Shown one piece after another: positions 1 to 8,765 of a DNA stretch of 64,000 nucleotides. Under the pieces are notes generated by a model that had not been told where the DNA came from, did not search any database, and was given only the letters and a program-made list of their open reading frames with translations. The stretch spans positions 62,001 to 126,000 of the forward strand of contig JANYHT010000029.1 of assembly GCA_025358925.1 (NCBI GenBank), given 5' to 3'. The translations under genes were made by a program, and so were the position numbers. Position 1 is the first letter of the stretch; each line of letters begins with the position of its first letter. The stretch is from Gemmatimonadaceae bacterium. GTDB taxonomy: Bacteria; Gemmatimonadota; Gemmatimonadetes; Gemmatimonadales; Gemmatimonadaceae.

Positions 1-366
1 TGCAGGCGCACCGCGTCCTCCGCCCGCCCGTGCCGCGGCCGCCGCACCACCGCTCGGCATACCGATTGAACCAAACGCGTCAATGAAACCCGGATACACC
101 GTGAGGCCGGTGCCGTCGATGATGCGTGCATCACCGGGAATTGTGATCGTCGTCGCACCAACGGCCGCGATGAGACCGTCACGTACGATAATCGTGCCTT
201 TTTCTATGATCGAGGACGATACCGGCACGATGCGTGCGTTCGTTATCGCATAAGTCGCGGGCACCGCGCGCGGCGAGGACTGCGCGAACACCGGCCAGAG
301 CAGTGGTGTATACAGATAGAGTCCGACCGCAGTGACAACGCGGACGAGTTGATGCGGCAAAGACAT
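1..366 (-). CDS. secreted amidohydrolase-family protein, N-terminal part only
   Basis: The gene runs off the left edge; its first 122 codons read cleanly to base 1 from an ATG at 366-364. The product opens with a hydrophobic signal peptide ending near PVFAQS (about residue 30), followed by the small beta-sandwich typical of the amidohydrolase superfamily (ITNARIVPV, IIVRDGLIAAVG) and then VYPGFIDAF. In classical members the next residues are a metal-binding HxH after 'GLIDAH'; here the sequence is DAFGSIG, so the first metal ligands are absent. A low-complexity Ala/Gly stretch follows. A periplasmic, possibly non-metallo member of the superfamily is likely; substrate unknown. Confidence 0.75.
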   Translation of the reverse strand, partial: MSLPHQLVRVVTAVGLYLYTPLLWPVFAQSSPRAVPATYAITNARIVPVSSSIIEKGTIIVRDGLIAAVGATTITIPGDARIIDGTGLTVYPGFIDAFGSIGMPSGGAAAAARAGGGRGAPA

Positions 367-514
367 GAGATTCTCCGAAGGGAGCGAACCGACGCACGGC
401 AGAGTGCGTTGAGTGAAGACGGTACGAGTTTGGTTGTTGCGACGTTGATACGGAAGAGCAGCAACGTCACGGGTTGTCTTGCCACTTCCATCACAGATCC
501 AATCAGGACATCCC

Positions 515-1255
515 GTGGCGCTTTCGTCTCCGAGAACGGTGGTTGTCATTACTGGCGCGTCTAGCGGACCTGGGCGCACCATCGCGCTTGAATTCGCACT
601 GAGCGGCGCATCGCTGGCGTTGGGCTCTCGGCGGGAGTCGCCGTTGGATGGACTTCGCGGCGAATGTGAAATGTTACAAGCGCGCACGCTGGCGCAGGTC
701 ACGGACGTGGCTGATCAACAGTCGGTGTACGCGCTGGCGAATGCCGCGCTGGCGCGATTTGGACGCGTGGACATCTGGATCAACTATGCGCCGCCCTCAA
801 CGAATTCGAAGGACGGCACGCCTGCCGATCCGTTTGTCAGCGGCGTGGACTTCGAAACGTCGGGCTATGAGCACGGCGCGGTTGCGGCGTTGGCGTGTTT
901 CAAGGCGCTGGGCAGCGGGGTGTTGATCAATGTCGATTCGTTGCTTGGTGGTGCGCCACCGGGACTGACCAGTGAGTATGACGCCGCACGTCGAAAACTT
1001 CGCCTCGTCTTTGACGATATTGCGCGGCGTGCTGGTGAAGTGGATGGTGTGGCGGTGAGTCGCGTACAGCCGCGGCGCGTACCGGTGCCCCCGGAAACGT
1101 TGGCTCCGCGCGTCGTCGCGCTGGCCTATGCGCAAGGGCAACGCGGGTGGGCGGGTCGGCTGAGTGCGGCAGCGGAGCGGTTGCGTTTCTATGTGTGGAG
1201 TCGCACGCTTGCAGTCACTCGCCGTCCAATGTTGCGGTCGGAGCTGTCGGAATAG
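515..1255 (+). CDS. degenerate short-chain dehydrogenase/reductase (SDR)
   Basis: SDR fold with an N-terminal nucleotide-binding motif TGASSGPG and the usual alternating alpha/beta pattern. The normal NNAG motif is NYAPP. The catalytic Ser is present in INVDSLLGG and the catalytic Tyr in SEYDAARR, but the Lys of YxxxK is Arg. The reading frame is open from a TTG at 479; I prefer the GTG at 515, which has AGGA six bases upstream and starts just before the Rossmann strand. The C-terminal ~50 residues are basic and not typical of SDR substrate lids. It stands alone, divergent from the amidohydrolase. Oxidoreductase activity is uncertain because of the altered residues; a binding or redox-sensing role is possible. 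Confidence 0.75.
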   Translation: MALSSPRTVVVITGASSGPGRTIALEFALSGASLALGSRRESPLDGLRGECEMLQARTLAQVTDVADQQSVYALANAALARFGRVDIWINYAPPSTNSKDGTPADPFVSGVDFETSGYEHGAVAALACFKALGSGVLINVDSLLGGAPPGLTSEYDAARRKLRLVFDDIARRAGEVDGVAVSRVQPRRVPVPPETLAPRVVALAYAQGQRGWAGRLSAAAERLRFYVWSRTLAVTRRPMLRSELSE

Positions 1256-1278
1256 TCCCGAAGCCGGAGACGTAGGCT

Positions 1279-1542
1279 ATGTCGATCGAACGTGTGGACG
1301 CGGAACGTGCGATACAAGCAGCGCTCGCATCGCAATGGCATCCAATCGCCGCACCCGAGGCAAGCAGTTACGTCGCGCACGCGCATGAGGTGTACTCGTT
1401 ACTGGCACGCGGCGCGAGTGATGCACAGGTGGGACGACATTTGCACAAAGTGGAGCGTGAGGAGATGGGGCACGTTGATGCCGATGCGCGCGACTTAACC
1501 GAGGTGTTGAAGACGCTGCGCACGATTGAGCGGACGATGTAG
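1279..1542 (+). CDS. small DUF1871-like protein
   Basis: An 87-residue acidic, helix-rich protein. The pattern 'WHPIAAP...YVAHAHEVYSLLARGASDAQVGRHLHKVEREEMG' region resembles the DUF1871 family of small proteins of unknown function (recognised by pattern only). GGAG upstream of the ATG supports the start. It lies 23 bases after the SDR gene in the same direction, so the two are probably cotranscribed. No membrane segment or signal peptide. Function unknown. Confidence 0.6.
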   Translation: MSIERVDAERAIQAALASQWHPIAAPEASSYVAHAHEVYSLLARGASDAQVGRHLHKVEREEMGHVDADARDLTEVLKTLRTIERTM

Positions 1543-1574
1543 CGTAGGTCATCGCGTGCGCAGCGCTACTCTCC

Positions 1575-2543
1575 CTACTCCATCGAGAATTCCTTCGCAA
1601 ACGCGACCGCAAAGGAAAACGTTTTCGCGCGACTCCGCGTCTCCATCATGTCCGCGACCCGTTCGAGTCGCGCGGGTACGGCCATAATTTTTTCTTGCGC
1701 TTTGCGACCGAACTCGTTTAATGAGTCGAGTTTGTCGATGGCCCAGAAGCGAATAAGCTCTTCGACAATCTTGAGATAGTCGCGCGGACCGTAAATGCCG
1801 GCACGTCGGATGACATCGGCCATCTCGCGAAAGTGCGGCATGTTCAACCCTGGCATGTCAATCGACGGCATGACCTGCGCGGCCGAAATAAGCGCGCGAT
1901 TGGGATCACGCTTAAGCACCTTCTCGAAGATCGCGCGATAGAACACGTAGTGACGTGCCTCTTCTTTCGCGACGTTCGAAAGCACGTCGCCAATGAGTGG
2001 CTCGTATTCGCTGGCTAACTTGCCGGTGTTACTGTGGCTCACCTGCGTCGCGCGCTCTTGGAGTGATGTGTAAACGAAAATGCGATATGGATCTTTGTCC
2101 CACGCCGGTTCGAATCCGGCGCGCAGGTATTCAAACTGCATGCTTTCGAGCACGGGATTGTCGAGGATGCGACTGTCGTGCATGTAGTCGTGCAGTACCG
2201 CACCGTGTCGATCTTCTTCTGCCGTCCACAAGTTGGTCCATCGCGACCAGAACGAATCGCTTCCCAAATACACGGCCAGGAGGCGATGGAAGTGCGGCAG
2301 TCCTTCCTCGGTGAGCAAGTTGAGCGCGAGCGCGACGCGACCAGGCAAACTGATGCCCTTGGCACGTTCGCGGAGCTGCGCGATGAAGGCGTCCGGATCG
2401 GTGTCCGGTGCAGGGGCCAACAACTCACTGGGAAACCACAGGATGCGCTTCGACTCGTGCGCGATCATGAGTTCGTTGACATCGGGTTCGAGGTCAGCCA
2501 GCACTTCAACCTTGGCGAGCAAGTCTGCGTCGGGGATGTGCAT
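1575..2543 (-). CDS. acyl-ACP desaturase (ferritin-like diiron enzyme)
   Basis: Soluble stearoyl-ACP desaturase family (known family role: O2-dependent introduction of a cis double bond in acyl-ACP). All diiron ligands can be seen: E79/E80 in LLTEEGLP, E110-x-x-H113 in TAEEDRHG, E163 in SLQERAT, and E195-x-x-H198 in KEEARHY, numbering from the ATG at 2543. The frame is open to an ATG at 2654, but the extra 37 residues are Pro/Arg-rich and unlike the family, so I start at 2543 (MHIPDADLL). The length, 322 residues, fits bacterial members. Divergent from the ABC exporter gene. Probably supplies unsaturated fatty acids together with fabI at 60 kb. Confidence 0.9.
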   Translation of the reverse strand: MHIPDADLLAKVEVLADLEPDVNELMIAHESKRILWFPSELLAPAPDTDPDAFIAQLRERAKGISLPGRVALALNLLTEEGLPHFHRLLAVYLGSDSFWSRWTNLWTAEEDRHGAVLHDYMHDSRILDNPVLESMQFEYLRAGFEPAWDKDPYRIFVYTSLQERATQVSHSNTGKLASEYEPLIGDVLSNVAKEEARHYVFYRAIFEKVLKRDPNRALISAAQVMPSIDMPGLNMPHFREMADVIRRAGIYGPRDYLKIVEELIRFWAIDKLDSLNEFGRKAQEKIMAVPARLERVADMMETRSRAKTFSFAVAFAKEFSME

Positions 2544-2668
2544 TCCCGGGGGAGTTCGAGCGAGTAAAGGACCGCGCGGATGAAGCAAGACACAGCGCGG
2601 CAGGGCGGGTATGCGCGAAAGATACCCTATCGGTCTCCCGCACGCCTCGACCATGGTATTTTCCTTAC

Positions 2669-4522
2669 ATGGCAGATAAGCCGAACACCAAACCGAAGTA
2701 CGATACGAAGCGCGCCTGGGCCGAAGCTCGCGCGCTCATCTGGGAACATCGACGCTCGGTTGGCATCGGGTTCGCCCTCATGTTGGTCAGTCGCGCAGCC
2801 GGGTTCGTGCTGCCCTTTGCACCGAAGTACCTGATCGACGAGGTCGTGACCAAGGGGCGGCATGACTTGCTCATTTGGATTGCGCTTGCGGGCGGCGTTG
2901 CCACGCTCATCAACGCCGTCACGTCGTTTGCGCTCTCACAAGTGGTCAGTGTTGCGGCGCAGCAAGCGATTGCGGGCCTGCGTGAGCAAGTACAAGCGCA
3001 TCTGGTGCGATTGCCGGTGCGCTTCTTCGATGGCACCAAAACTGGTGCGTTGGTGTCGCGCGTGATGAATGATCCGGAAGGCATTCGTAATCTGGTTGGC
3101 ACGGGACTCATTCAACTCGTCGGCGGTTTGGTGAGTGCCGTTGGCGCGATGGGCGTGCTATTGTATCTCAACTGGCGCCTGACTACGGCAACGCTCGTAT
3201 TTCTCATGGTGTTTGGTGCCGGGATGGCAATTGCGTTCCGTCGCCTCCGGCCGATTTTTCGTGAGCGTAGTGTGATCACGGCTGAAGTAACGGGCCGTTT
3301 AGCGGAAACGATTGGTGGCATTCGCATCGTGAAAGTCTACACCGCCGAAAGTCGCGAACAGGCCGTGTTTGCGGCCGGTGTGCAGAAGTTGTTTGTGAAT
3401 ATTGCGCGCACCATTACGGGTACGTCGGCCACAAGCGCGCTGTCGGTCGCTGTGGTGGGCATGGTGAGCGTGTTGATGATCATCATCGGCGGACGTGACG
3501 TGCTGGCGGGCAAAATGACCACCGGCGACCTCTTTACATTTGCACTATTTATCGGCGTCGTGACGGTGCCATTAGTGCAGATCGCCAACATTGGCACTCA
3601 GCTCACCGAAGCGTTCGCGGGTCTTGATCGCATTCGCGAATTGCGCGACATGCCAACAGAAGATCAGGAAGACGCGCACAAGGCGCATGTGCCGACAATT
3701 CAAGGGCACGTGACCTTTGAAAATGTGGTATTTGAATACGAGCCCGGTGTGCCGGTGCTGAAAGGGTTGTCGTTTGACGCACCCGCCGGCACGACGACGG
3801 CGCTGGTCGGTTCAAGCGGTTCGGGAAAAAGCACACTCATCTCTTTAGTGATGGCGTTCGCGCGCCCCACCGAAGGTCGCATCACGGTTGACGGCGCAGA
3901 TCTCGACTCGCTCAAATTGCACGAGTATCGATCGCAATTGGGAGTTGTGATGCAGGACAATTTCCTGTTTGATGGCACGGTGAAGGACAACATTGCGTTC
4001 ACTCGTCCAGACGCCACGGCGGACGAAGTGCGCGAGGTGGCCAAGATTGCGTACGTTGACGAGTTCGTGTCACGCTTTCCCGAAGGCTACCAAACCATCG
4101 TGGGTGAGCGCGGCGTGAAATTGTCGGGCGGTCAACGGCAACGGGTCGCCATCGCGCGCGCGATTCTCGCCAACCCTCGCGTGCTCATTCTCGACGAAGC
4201 GACATCGTCGCTGGATAGCGAAAGCGAATATCAGATTCAGGAAGGACTGCGCCGCTTGCGCGCCGGACGCACTACGTTTGTGATCGCGCATCGACTCTCC
4301 ACGATTACCAGCGCTGACCAAATTTTGGTACTGGAAAACGGCCTGATCATGGAACGCGGAAATCACGATCAGCTCATCGCGCTCGATGGTCGCTACCGCG
4401 AGCTGTATGATCGACAGCACAAAATCGAACGCAATCGCTTCATCAATCCTGGTGAGGATTTTACCGGCACGACCGATGACGATGCACGCGTCGAAGCGCA
4501 GGGCGCCGCGCGCTCGGGTTGA
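2669..4522 (+). CDS. ABC exporter, fused membrane and ATPase domains (MsbA-like)
   Basis: A 617-residue half-transporter that should homodimerise in the inner membrane. The first ~330 residues carry about six hydrophobic helices (ABC type-1 exporter fold). The nucleotide-binding domain follows with Walker A GSSGSGKST near residue 380, Q-loop VMQDNFLFD, signature LSGGQRQR near 483, Walker B VLILDEA near 507, and the H-loop in VIAHRLST. Closest by architecture to MsbA and other lipid or drug exporters; the substrate cannot be deduced. A C-terminal tail of about 40 residues is polar and Ala/Gly-rich. It is followed on the same strand by helicase and YigZ genes. Confidence 0.95.
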   Translation: MADKPNTKPKYDTKRAWAEARALIWEHRRSVGIGFALMLVSRAAGFVLPFAPKYLIDEVVTKGRHDLLIWIALAGGVATLINAVTSFALSQVVSVAAQQAIAGLREQVQAHLVRLPVRFFDGTKTGALVSRVMNDPEGIRNLVGTGLIQLVGGLVSAVGAMGVLLYLNWRLTTATLVFLMVFGAGMAIAFRRLRPIFRERSVITAEVTGRLAETIGGIRIVKVYTAESREQAVFAAGVQKLFVNIARTITGTSATSALSVAVVGMVSVLMIIIGGRDVLAGKMTTGDLFTFALFIGVVTVPLVQIANIGTQLTEAFAGLDRIRELRDMPTEDQEDAHKAHVPTIQGHVTFENVVFEYEPGVPVLKGLSFDAPAGTTTALVGSSGSGKSTLISLVMAFARPTEGRITVDGADLDSLKLHEYRSQLGVVMQDNFLFDGTVKDNIAFTRPDATADEVREVAKIAYVDEFVSRFPEGYQTIVGERGVKLSGGQRQRVAIARAILANPRVLILDEATSSLDSESEYQIQEGLRRLRAGRTTFVIAHRLSTITSADQILVLENGLIMERGNHDQLIALDGRYRELYDRQHKIERNRFINPGEDFTGTTDDDARVEAQGAARSG

Positions 4523-4577
4523 TCGTGGTAACTTGCCTGTCGCTCAAGCCAATCAACGTACGCTGCGGCTTGTTCAT

Positions 4578-6011
4578 ATGTCCCTTACGCTGGATCCAAT
4601 TCTGACCGCCACGCCGTCGTTCGCTTCACTGCAGTTACACGCGAGCCTGCACCGCGGTCTCAAAGACCTCGGCTTCGCCCGTCCAACGCCCATCCAAAGT
4701 GAGGCTATCCCGCCCGCGCTGGATGGACGCGACGTGTTGGCGTGTGCCATGACGGGCAGCGGTAAGACATATGCATTTTTGCTGCCGATCATGCATCAAC
4801 TGCTCGATAAGCCGCGCGGCTTTACGCGCGCGTTGGTCATCACGCCCACACGTGAGTTAGCCGCGCAGATTTTGGAAAGTCTAAACGATGTGGCGATTCA
4901 CACGCCGCTCACCGGTGCGGCCATTTTTGGTGGTGTTGGCATGGGACCGCAAGAGCATGCGTTTCGCACGGGCGTCGATGTGATGATCGCCACGCCGGGT
5001 CGGTTGTTGGATCACTTTCGATCGCCGTACGCAAAGCTTGAGCAGCTCGAGTACTTAGTACTCGACGAAGCAGATCGCATGCTCGACATGGGATTCTTGC
5101 CTGAGATCAAGAAAATTCTGCGTCATCTGCCGCAGCGCAAACGGCAGACGCTGTTTTTCAGTGCTACCATGCCAGCGCCCATTGCAGCGCTGACCAAAGA
5201 GATGTTGTCCAATCCGGTGACGCTCAATTTGCAGCGCAAAGCCGCACCCGCGGTGGGCATTACGCAGGCGGTGTATCCGGTATCACAAGACTTAAAGAGT
5301 GGCCTCCTCATCGAATTGCTCAAGCGCGGTGACATGCCACAGGCCCTCGTTTTTACGCGCACGAAGCATCGCGCGAATCGGTTAGCGTCGCAGCTCGTCA
5401 CGCATGGTATCAAAGCCGAACGTATTCACGGCAATCGATCGCAGTCGCAGCGTACGTTGGCGTTGGCGGGCTTCAAAGACGGATCGTATCAGGTGTTGGT
5501 CGCCACAGATATTGCGGCGCGCGGCATCGACGTCGAATCACTCGGTCACGTCGTAAATTTTGACGTTCCGATGGCGGCGGAAGATTATATCCATCGCGTG
5601 GGTCGCACGGCGCGCGCCGAAGCGACCGGAGAAGCGTTCACGTTTGTGTCGCCGGAAGAAGAGGGCGATCTCAAACAAATTGAACGGGCGATTGGTCGAC
5701 AATTACCGCGCGTTACGGTGCCGGGCTTTGACTACGCGGCTCGTCCGCAGGCGAAGTTGGAAGTACCGCTTGCTGAGCGCATCGCGGAGATCAAAAAGAA
5801 GAAGTCGGAAGATCGTGTACGTGCGGCGGCGAAGTTGCAGCGTCGCGGTGCAGCGCAAACTGCAGAGTCGGCACGGAAGGCGGCGCCGAAGCCAGCGGGG
5901 CCACCACGTCGCGGTGGTCGCGGTCGCGGACCGACCGGCGGTGCTGGCGGTACCGGGGGATCGAGTGGTGCTGGTGGTCGTGCTGGTGGCGGATCAACAT
6001 CACGTGGCTAA
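4578..6011 (+). CDS. rhlE: DEAD-box RNA helicase, RhlE type
   Basis: ATP-dependent RNA helicase. Motif Q precedes FARPTPIQ; motif I AMTGSGKT is near residue 60, Ia PTRELA, Ib TPGRLLD, motif II DEAD in VLDEADRMLDMGF near 163, motif III SAT, and motif VI HRVGRTAR near 338. The open frame begins at 4386 inside the ABC gene, but homology starts at MSLTLDPIL, so I use the ATG at 4578. The tail (about residues 410-477) is first Lys-rich, then a glycine/arginine repeat (GRGRGPTGGAGGTGG), as is common for RhlE-like proteins and suited to RNA binding. Likely role in ribosome assembly or RNA decay. Confidence 0.93.
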   Translation: MSLTLDPILTATPSFASLQLHASLHRGLKDLGFARPTPIQSEAIPPALDGRDVLACAMTGSGKTYAFLLPIMHQLLDKPRGFTRALVITPTRELAAQILESLNDVAIHTPLTGAAIFGGVGMGPQEHAFRTGVDVMIATPGRLLDHFRSPYAKLEQLEYLVLDEADRMLDMGFLPEIKKILRHLPQRKRQTLFFSATMPAPIAALTKEMLSNPVTLNLQRKAAPAVGITQAVYPVSQDLKSGLLIELLKRGDMPQALVFTRTKHRANRLASQLVTHGIKAERIHGNRSQSQRTLALAGFKDGSYQVLVATDIAARGIDVESLGHVVNFDVPMAAEDYIHRVGRTARAEATGEAFTFVSPEEEGDLKQIERAIGRQLPRVTVPGFDYAARPQAKLEVPLAERIAEIKKKKSEDRVRAAAKLQRRGAAQTAESARKAAPKPAGPPRRGGRGRGPTGGAGGTGGSSGAGGRAGGGSTSRG

Positions 6012-6020
6012 CTGCACCAG

Positions 6021-6644
6021 ATGACCAACTCGGCGCGATATGCCATTCCCGGCCCGCGCCATCACGCCGAGCTGGTAATTGATCGCAGTCGGTTTGTGTG
6101 TACGGTGGCCGAGGCAACGAGTAGCGAAGATGCGCAAGTATTTGTGCGTGAACTACATGCTGAGTTTCCAGACGCGACCCATCACTGTTGGGCCTATGTG
6201 ATTGGCGCACCTGGCAGCACGGATCGCGTGGGGTTGAGTGACGACGGGGAACCGCACGGAACGGCCGGACGACCGATGCTCACGGTGCTCTTGCACAGCG
6301 GCGTGGGTGACATCGTCGCCGTGGTCAGTCGTTGGTACGGCGGCACAAAACTTGGAACGGGCGGACTTGTAAAGGCCTACAGTGGCGCGGTGCAACACGC
6401 ATTGCGTGACATGCCGTGCGCCACGCACATTGCGTATGCGTTCCTCGACGTGCGGGTGTCATATGCCAGCGTTAGTGCGTTGCAACTCTTGTGGCCGACG
6501 CACGAGGTGGACGTGTTGGCCGACACGTATGGCACTGACGTTCGATTTTCATTGCGCTATCCGCGAGCCGGCGATGCGTCGTTGCGTCAAGCGATTCGCG
6601 ATGTGACGCGCGGACAGGCGATGTTTGGAGACACGCACGAATGA
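6021..6644 (+). CDS. yigZ: YigZ/IMPACT family protein
   Basis: 207 residues, the normal length for YigZ. The UPF0029 core is clear: SDDGEPHGTAGRPML and VVSRWYGGTKLGTGGLVKAY, followed by the C-terminal DUF1949-like part. In bacteria the family's function is unsettled; in eukaryotes IMPACT modulates the translational kinase GCN2. It begins nine bases after the helicase gene ends and probably shares its transcript. Conservation of the signature motifs makes the family call secure; the function is not. Confidence 0.93.
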   Translation: MTNSARYAIPGPRHHAELVIDRSRFVCTVAEATSSEDAQVFVRELHAEFPDATHHCWAYVIGAPGSTDRVGLSDDGEPHGTAGRPMLTVLLHSGVGDIVAVVSRWYGGTKLGTGGLVKAYSGAVQHALRDMPCATHIAYAFLDVRVSYASVSALQLLWPTHEVDVLADTYGTDVRFSLRYPRAGDASLRQAIRDVTRGQAMFGDTHE

Positions 6645-6699
6645 GATAGAAGACGCGCGGTTCGTCGACTCGTAGCTGCGCGGATACAACAACAGCCAC

Positions 6700-6875
6700 G
6701 GCGGGCCGCGAATTGCGCGAATTCGGACGCTGTGTGCGCGGATGGCGTGTCGACAACACGCCGACGTTGCAGTGTTTCTTAAATCAAAAAAGTGCGACCC
6801 CGACATCACGCGATCCAGTCGCACCCCGTTCGGAGCCGATTCGCGTCATTCGCGATATTCGCGGTCGGCGGTTCA
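6700..6875. repeat. diverged copy of the intergenic repeat also found at 27.0-27.4 kb
   Basis: Between the convergent yigZ and fhs genes. Shares with the copies at 27036-27386 the order: CCGCGAATTGCGCGAATT-like block (6706-6722), AAATCAAAAAAGT (6781-6793), and ATTCGCGTCATTCGCG (6839-6854). The block at 6706 and the block at 6839 are roughly inverted relative to each other, like the arms at 27 kb. The rest of the 267-base gap holds no gene. Confidence 0.55.
6784..6826 (-). terminator. Rho-independent terminator of fhs
   Basis: On the minus strand the sequence GTGCGAC (6824-6818) pairs with GTCGCAC (6798-6792), giving a perfect 7-bp stem with a 19-base loop, directly followed by six T residues (6791-6786). 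It lies about 90 bases after the fhs stop codon. The T run coincides with the AATCAAAAAAG block of the dispersed repeat, so the terminator may have been provided by the repeat. Confidence 0.65.
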
Positions 6876-6911
6876 ACAAAAATGATCCGCAGTCCGTCCA
6901 ACGCAGCACCG

Positions 6912-8591
6912 CTACGACAATCCCTCAATCGTCCCATCGGGACGCAACGTCATGCGCTCCGCCGCCGGTGATCTTGACAATCCCGGCATCGTCATAATGT
7001 CGCCAGCCTTTGCAACGACAAAACCCGCACCGGCTGACCCGTACACTTCATTCACCGTAATGCGGAATCCGCGCGGCACACCAAGTCGCGACGGATCATC
7101 CGTGAGTGAGTACTGCGTCTTCGCCATGCACACTGGCGTCTGACCAAGGCCAATCGATTCCAAGTAGTCGATGGAGCGCTGCGCCGCTGGCACGATGTCC
7201 ACACCGTCAGCACCGTACACGCGTTTTGCAATCAGTTCGATCTTTTCGCGAATGGGTAGCGCCGAATCGTACAACGGATGAAAGTCGGCCGTTCGTCCAT
7301 CAAGCAACGCCAACACTTCCTGCGCCAACGTTTCACCGCCCGCACCACCACGCGCCCACACATCGCAAAGCGCCACGCGCACACCTGCGCGTTCAGCAAA
7401 ATCATGCACCAGTTGCAGCTCGGTGTCGGAGTCGGACAGCCGTCGGTTAATCGCAATCACCACGGGCACGCCAAACTGACGCACGTTCGCCACGTGATGC
7501 GCCAAGTGCGGCAGCCCGCGCCCAAGTGCCTGCACATCTTCGAGATCGAGGGCCGACTTCACCGCGCCACCCTGCATCTTGAGCGAGCGAATCGTCGCCA
7601 CTAATACCGCCGCTTCCGGAAGTAATCCGCCGGCGCGACACTTGATGTCAAAAAATTTCTCAGCACCGAGATCTGAACCGAAGCCCGCTTCCGTCACTAC
7701 GACATCGCCGAGTGCGAGCGCCGTTCGCGTCGCTACGAGGCTATTGCAGCCATGCGCAATGTTGCCAAATGGGCCGGCGTGCACCAATGCTGGACCACCT
7801 TCTAATGTCTGTACCAAATTTGGTCGCAGCGCGTCCTTCAGCAGCAAAGACATTGCACCTGTCGCACCGAGATCACGAGCGCGGACCGGCGTGCGTGACC
7901 CATCGGTTGCTGCACCAACCATGATGTTGCCCAGTCGCGATTCGAGGTCGCTCGCACTCGAGGCCAGTGCTAAGATCGCCATGATTTCGCTGGCCGGAAT
8001 AATCACCCATCGTTCTTCACGGACGATGCCATTGCCCACACCAACACCGATCAGAGCGCTGCGCAACGCGCGATCATTCATGTCAATGGTGCGCGGCCAC
8101 GTAATACGCTTGGTATCCAACCGCAGCGCGTTGCCGTGATAGAGGTGGTTGTCCATCATCGCCGACAACAGTGCGTGCGCACTCGCGATCGCGTGGAAGT
8201 CGCCGGTGAAGTGCAGGTTGATGTCGTCCATCGGCAACACCTGCGCATACCCTCCACCCGCCGCACCACCCTTCATACCAAATACCGGACCCAGACTCGG
8301 TTCTCGCATGCACAGAATGGCGTCGGTACCCAATCGACGGAGCGCCTGCGTAAGCCCAACACTCACCGTGCTCTTGCCTTCTCCCGCCGGCGTTGGGCTA
8401 ATCGCCGTGACGAGCACCAGCCGACCGCGCGGGGGCCGCGACGCGAGTTCGAGCGGCAATTTGGCCTTGTACCGTCCGTATTGGTCGATGTCGTCGGCGG
8501 ATAGCCCCAGATCGGCGGCCACGTCCACGATGGGTCGCATGCGTGCCTGCTGCGCGATCTCGATATCTGATGGGACGACTGTTTGGGACAC
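6912..8591 (-). CDS. fhs: formate-tetrahydrofolate ligase
   Basis: Forms 10-formyl-THF from formate, THF and ATP in the cytosol for purine and one-carbon metabolism. The P-loop-like TPAGEGKST sits near residues 69-77, and GPVFGMKGGAAGGGYAQV, DINLHFTGDFHAI and ITVNEVYGSAGAGFV are strongly typical. The frame is open to a GTG at 8636, but GTG 8591 has GGAG eight bases upstream and gives 559 residues, the usual Fhs length, so I choose it. No other folate gene is adjacent. No THF riboswitch was recognised upstream. Confidence 0.95.
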   Translation of the reverse strand: MSQTVVPSDIEIAQQARMRPIVDVAADLGLSADDIDQYGRYKAKLPLELASRPPRGRLVLVTAISPTPAGEGKSTVSVGLTQALRRLGTDAILCMREPSLGPVFGMKGGAAGGGYAQVLPMDDINLHFTGDFHAIASAHALLSAMMDNHLYHGNALRLDTKRITWPRTIDMNDRALRSALIGVGVGNGIVREERWVIIPASEIMAILALASSASDLESRLGNIMVGAATDGSRTPVRARDLGATGAMSLLLKDALRPNLVQTLEGGPALVHAGPFGNIAHGCNSLVATRTALALGDVVVTEAGFGSDLGAEKFFDIKCRAGGLLPEAAVLVATIRSLKMQGGAVKSALDLEDVQALGRGLPHLAHHVANVRQFGVPVVIAINRRLSDSDTELQLVHDFAERAGVRVALCDVWARGGAGGETLAQEVLALLDGRTADFHPLYDSALPIREKIELIAKRVYGADGVDIVPAAQRSIDYLESIGLGQTPVCMAKTQYSLTDDPSRLGVPRGFRITVNEVYGSAGAGFVVAKAGDIMTMPGLSRSPAAERMTLRPDGTIEGLS

Positions 8592-8765
8592 GAAGAGCGC
8601 TCCGGATAGTGCATGAGAAAGGTGTTGAGCCGTCACTCGCGCAACGTCGCGCGCTCAAGCTGACCGAAAGCAGCACCGCGCGCGAGGCTCTTAATGATGG
8701 AGACGCTGCCGTACGTCGGGGCCGTGGTGCATGTTGGGGGTCATGCTGATGAGCAAAGTCTTTCG

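Noticed and set aside
479-514. TTG-started N-terminal extension of the first SDR
   Set aside because: No ribosome site; the GTG at 515 has AGGA at good spacing and begins right before the Rossmann strand.
5560-6024. Arg-rich plus-strand frame across the end of the RhlE gene
   Set aside because: Shadow of the helicase gene in another frame; extreme Arg/Ser composition and no family.
8592-8765. Possible THF riboswitch upstream of fhs
   Set aside because: Compared by eye with the known THF riboswitch pattern; the conserved core and pairing elements are not there.
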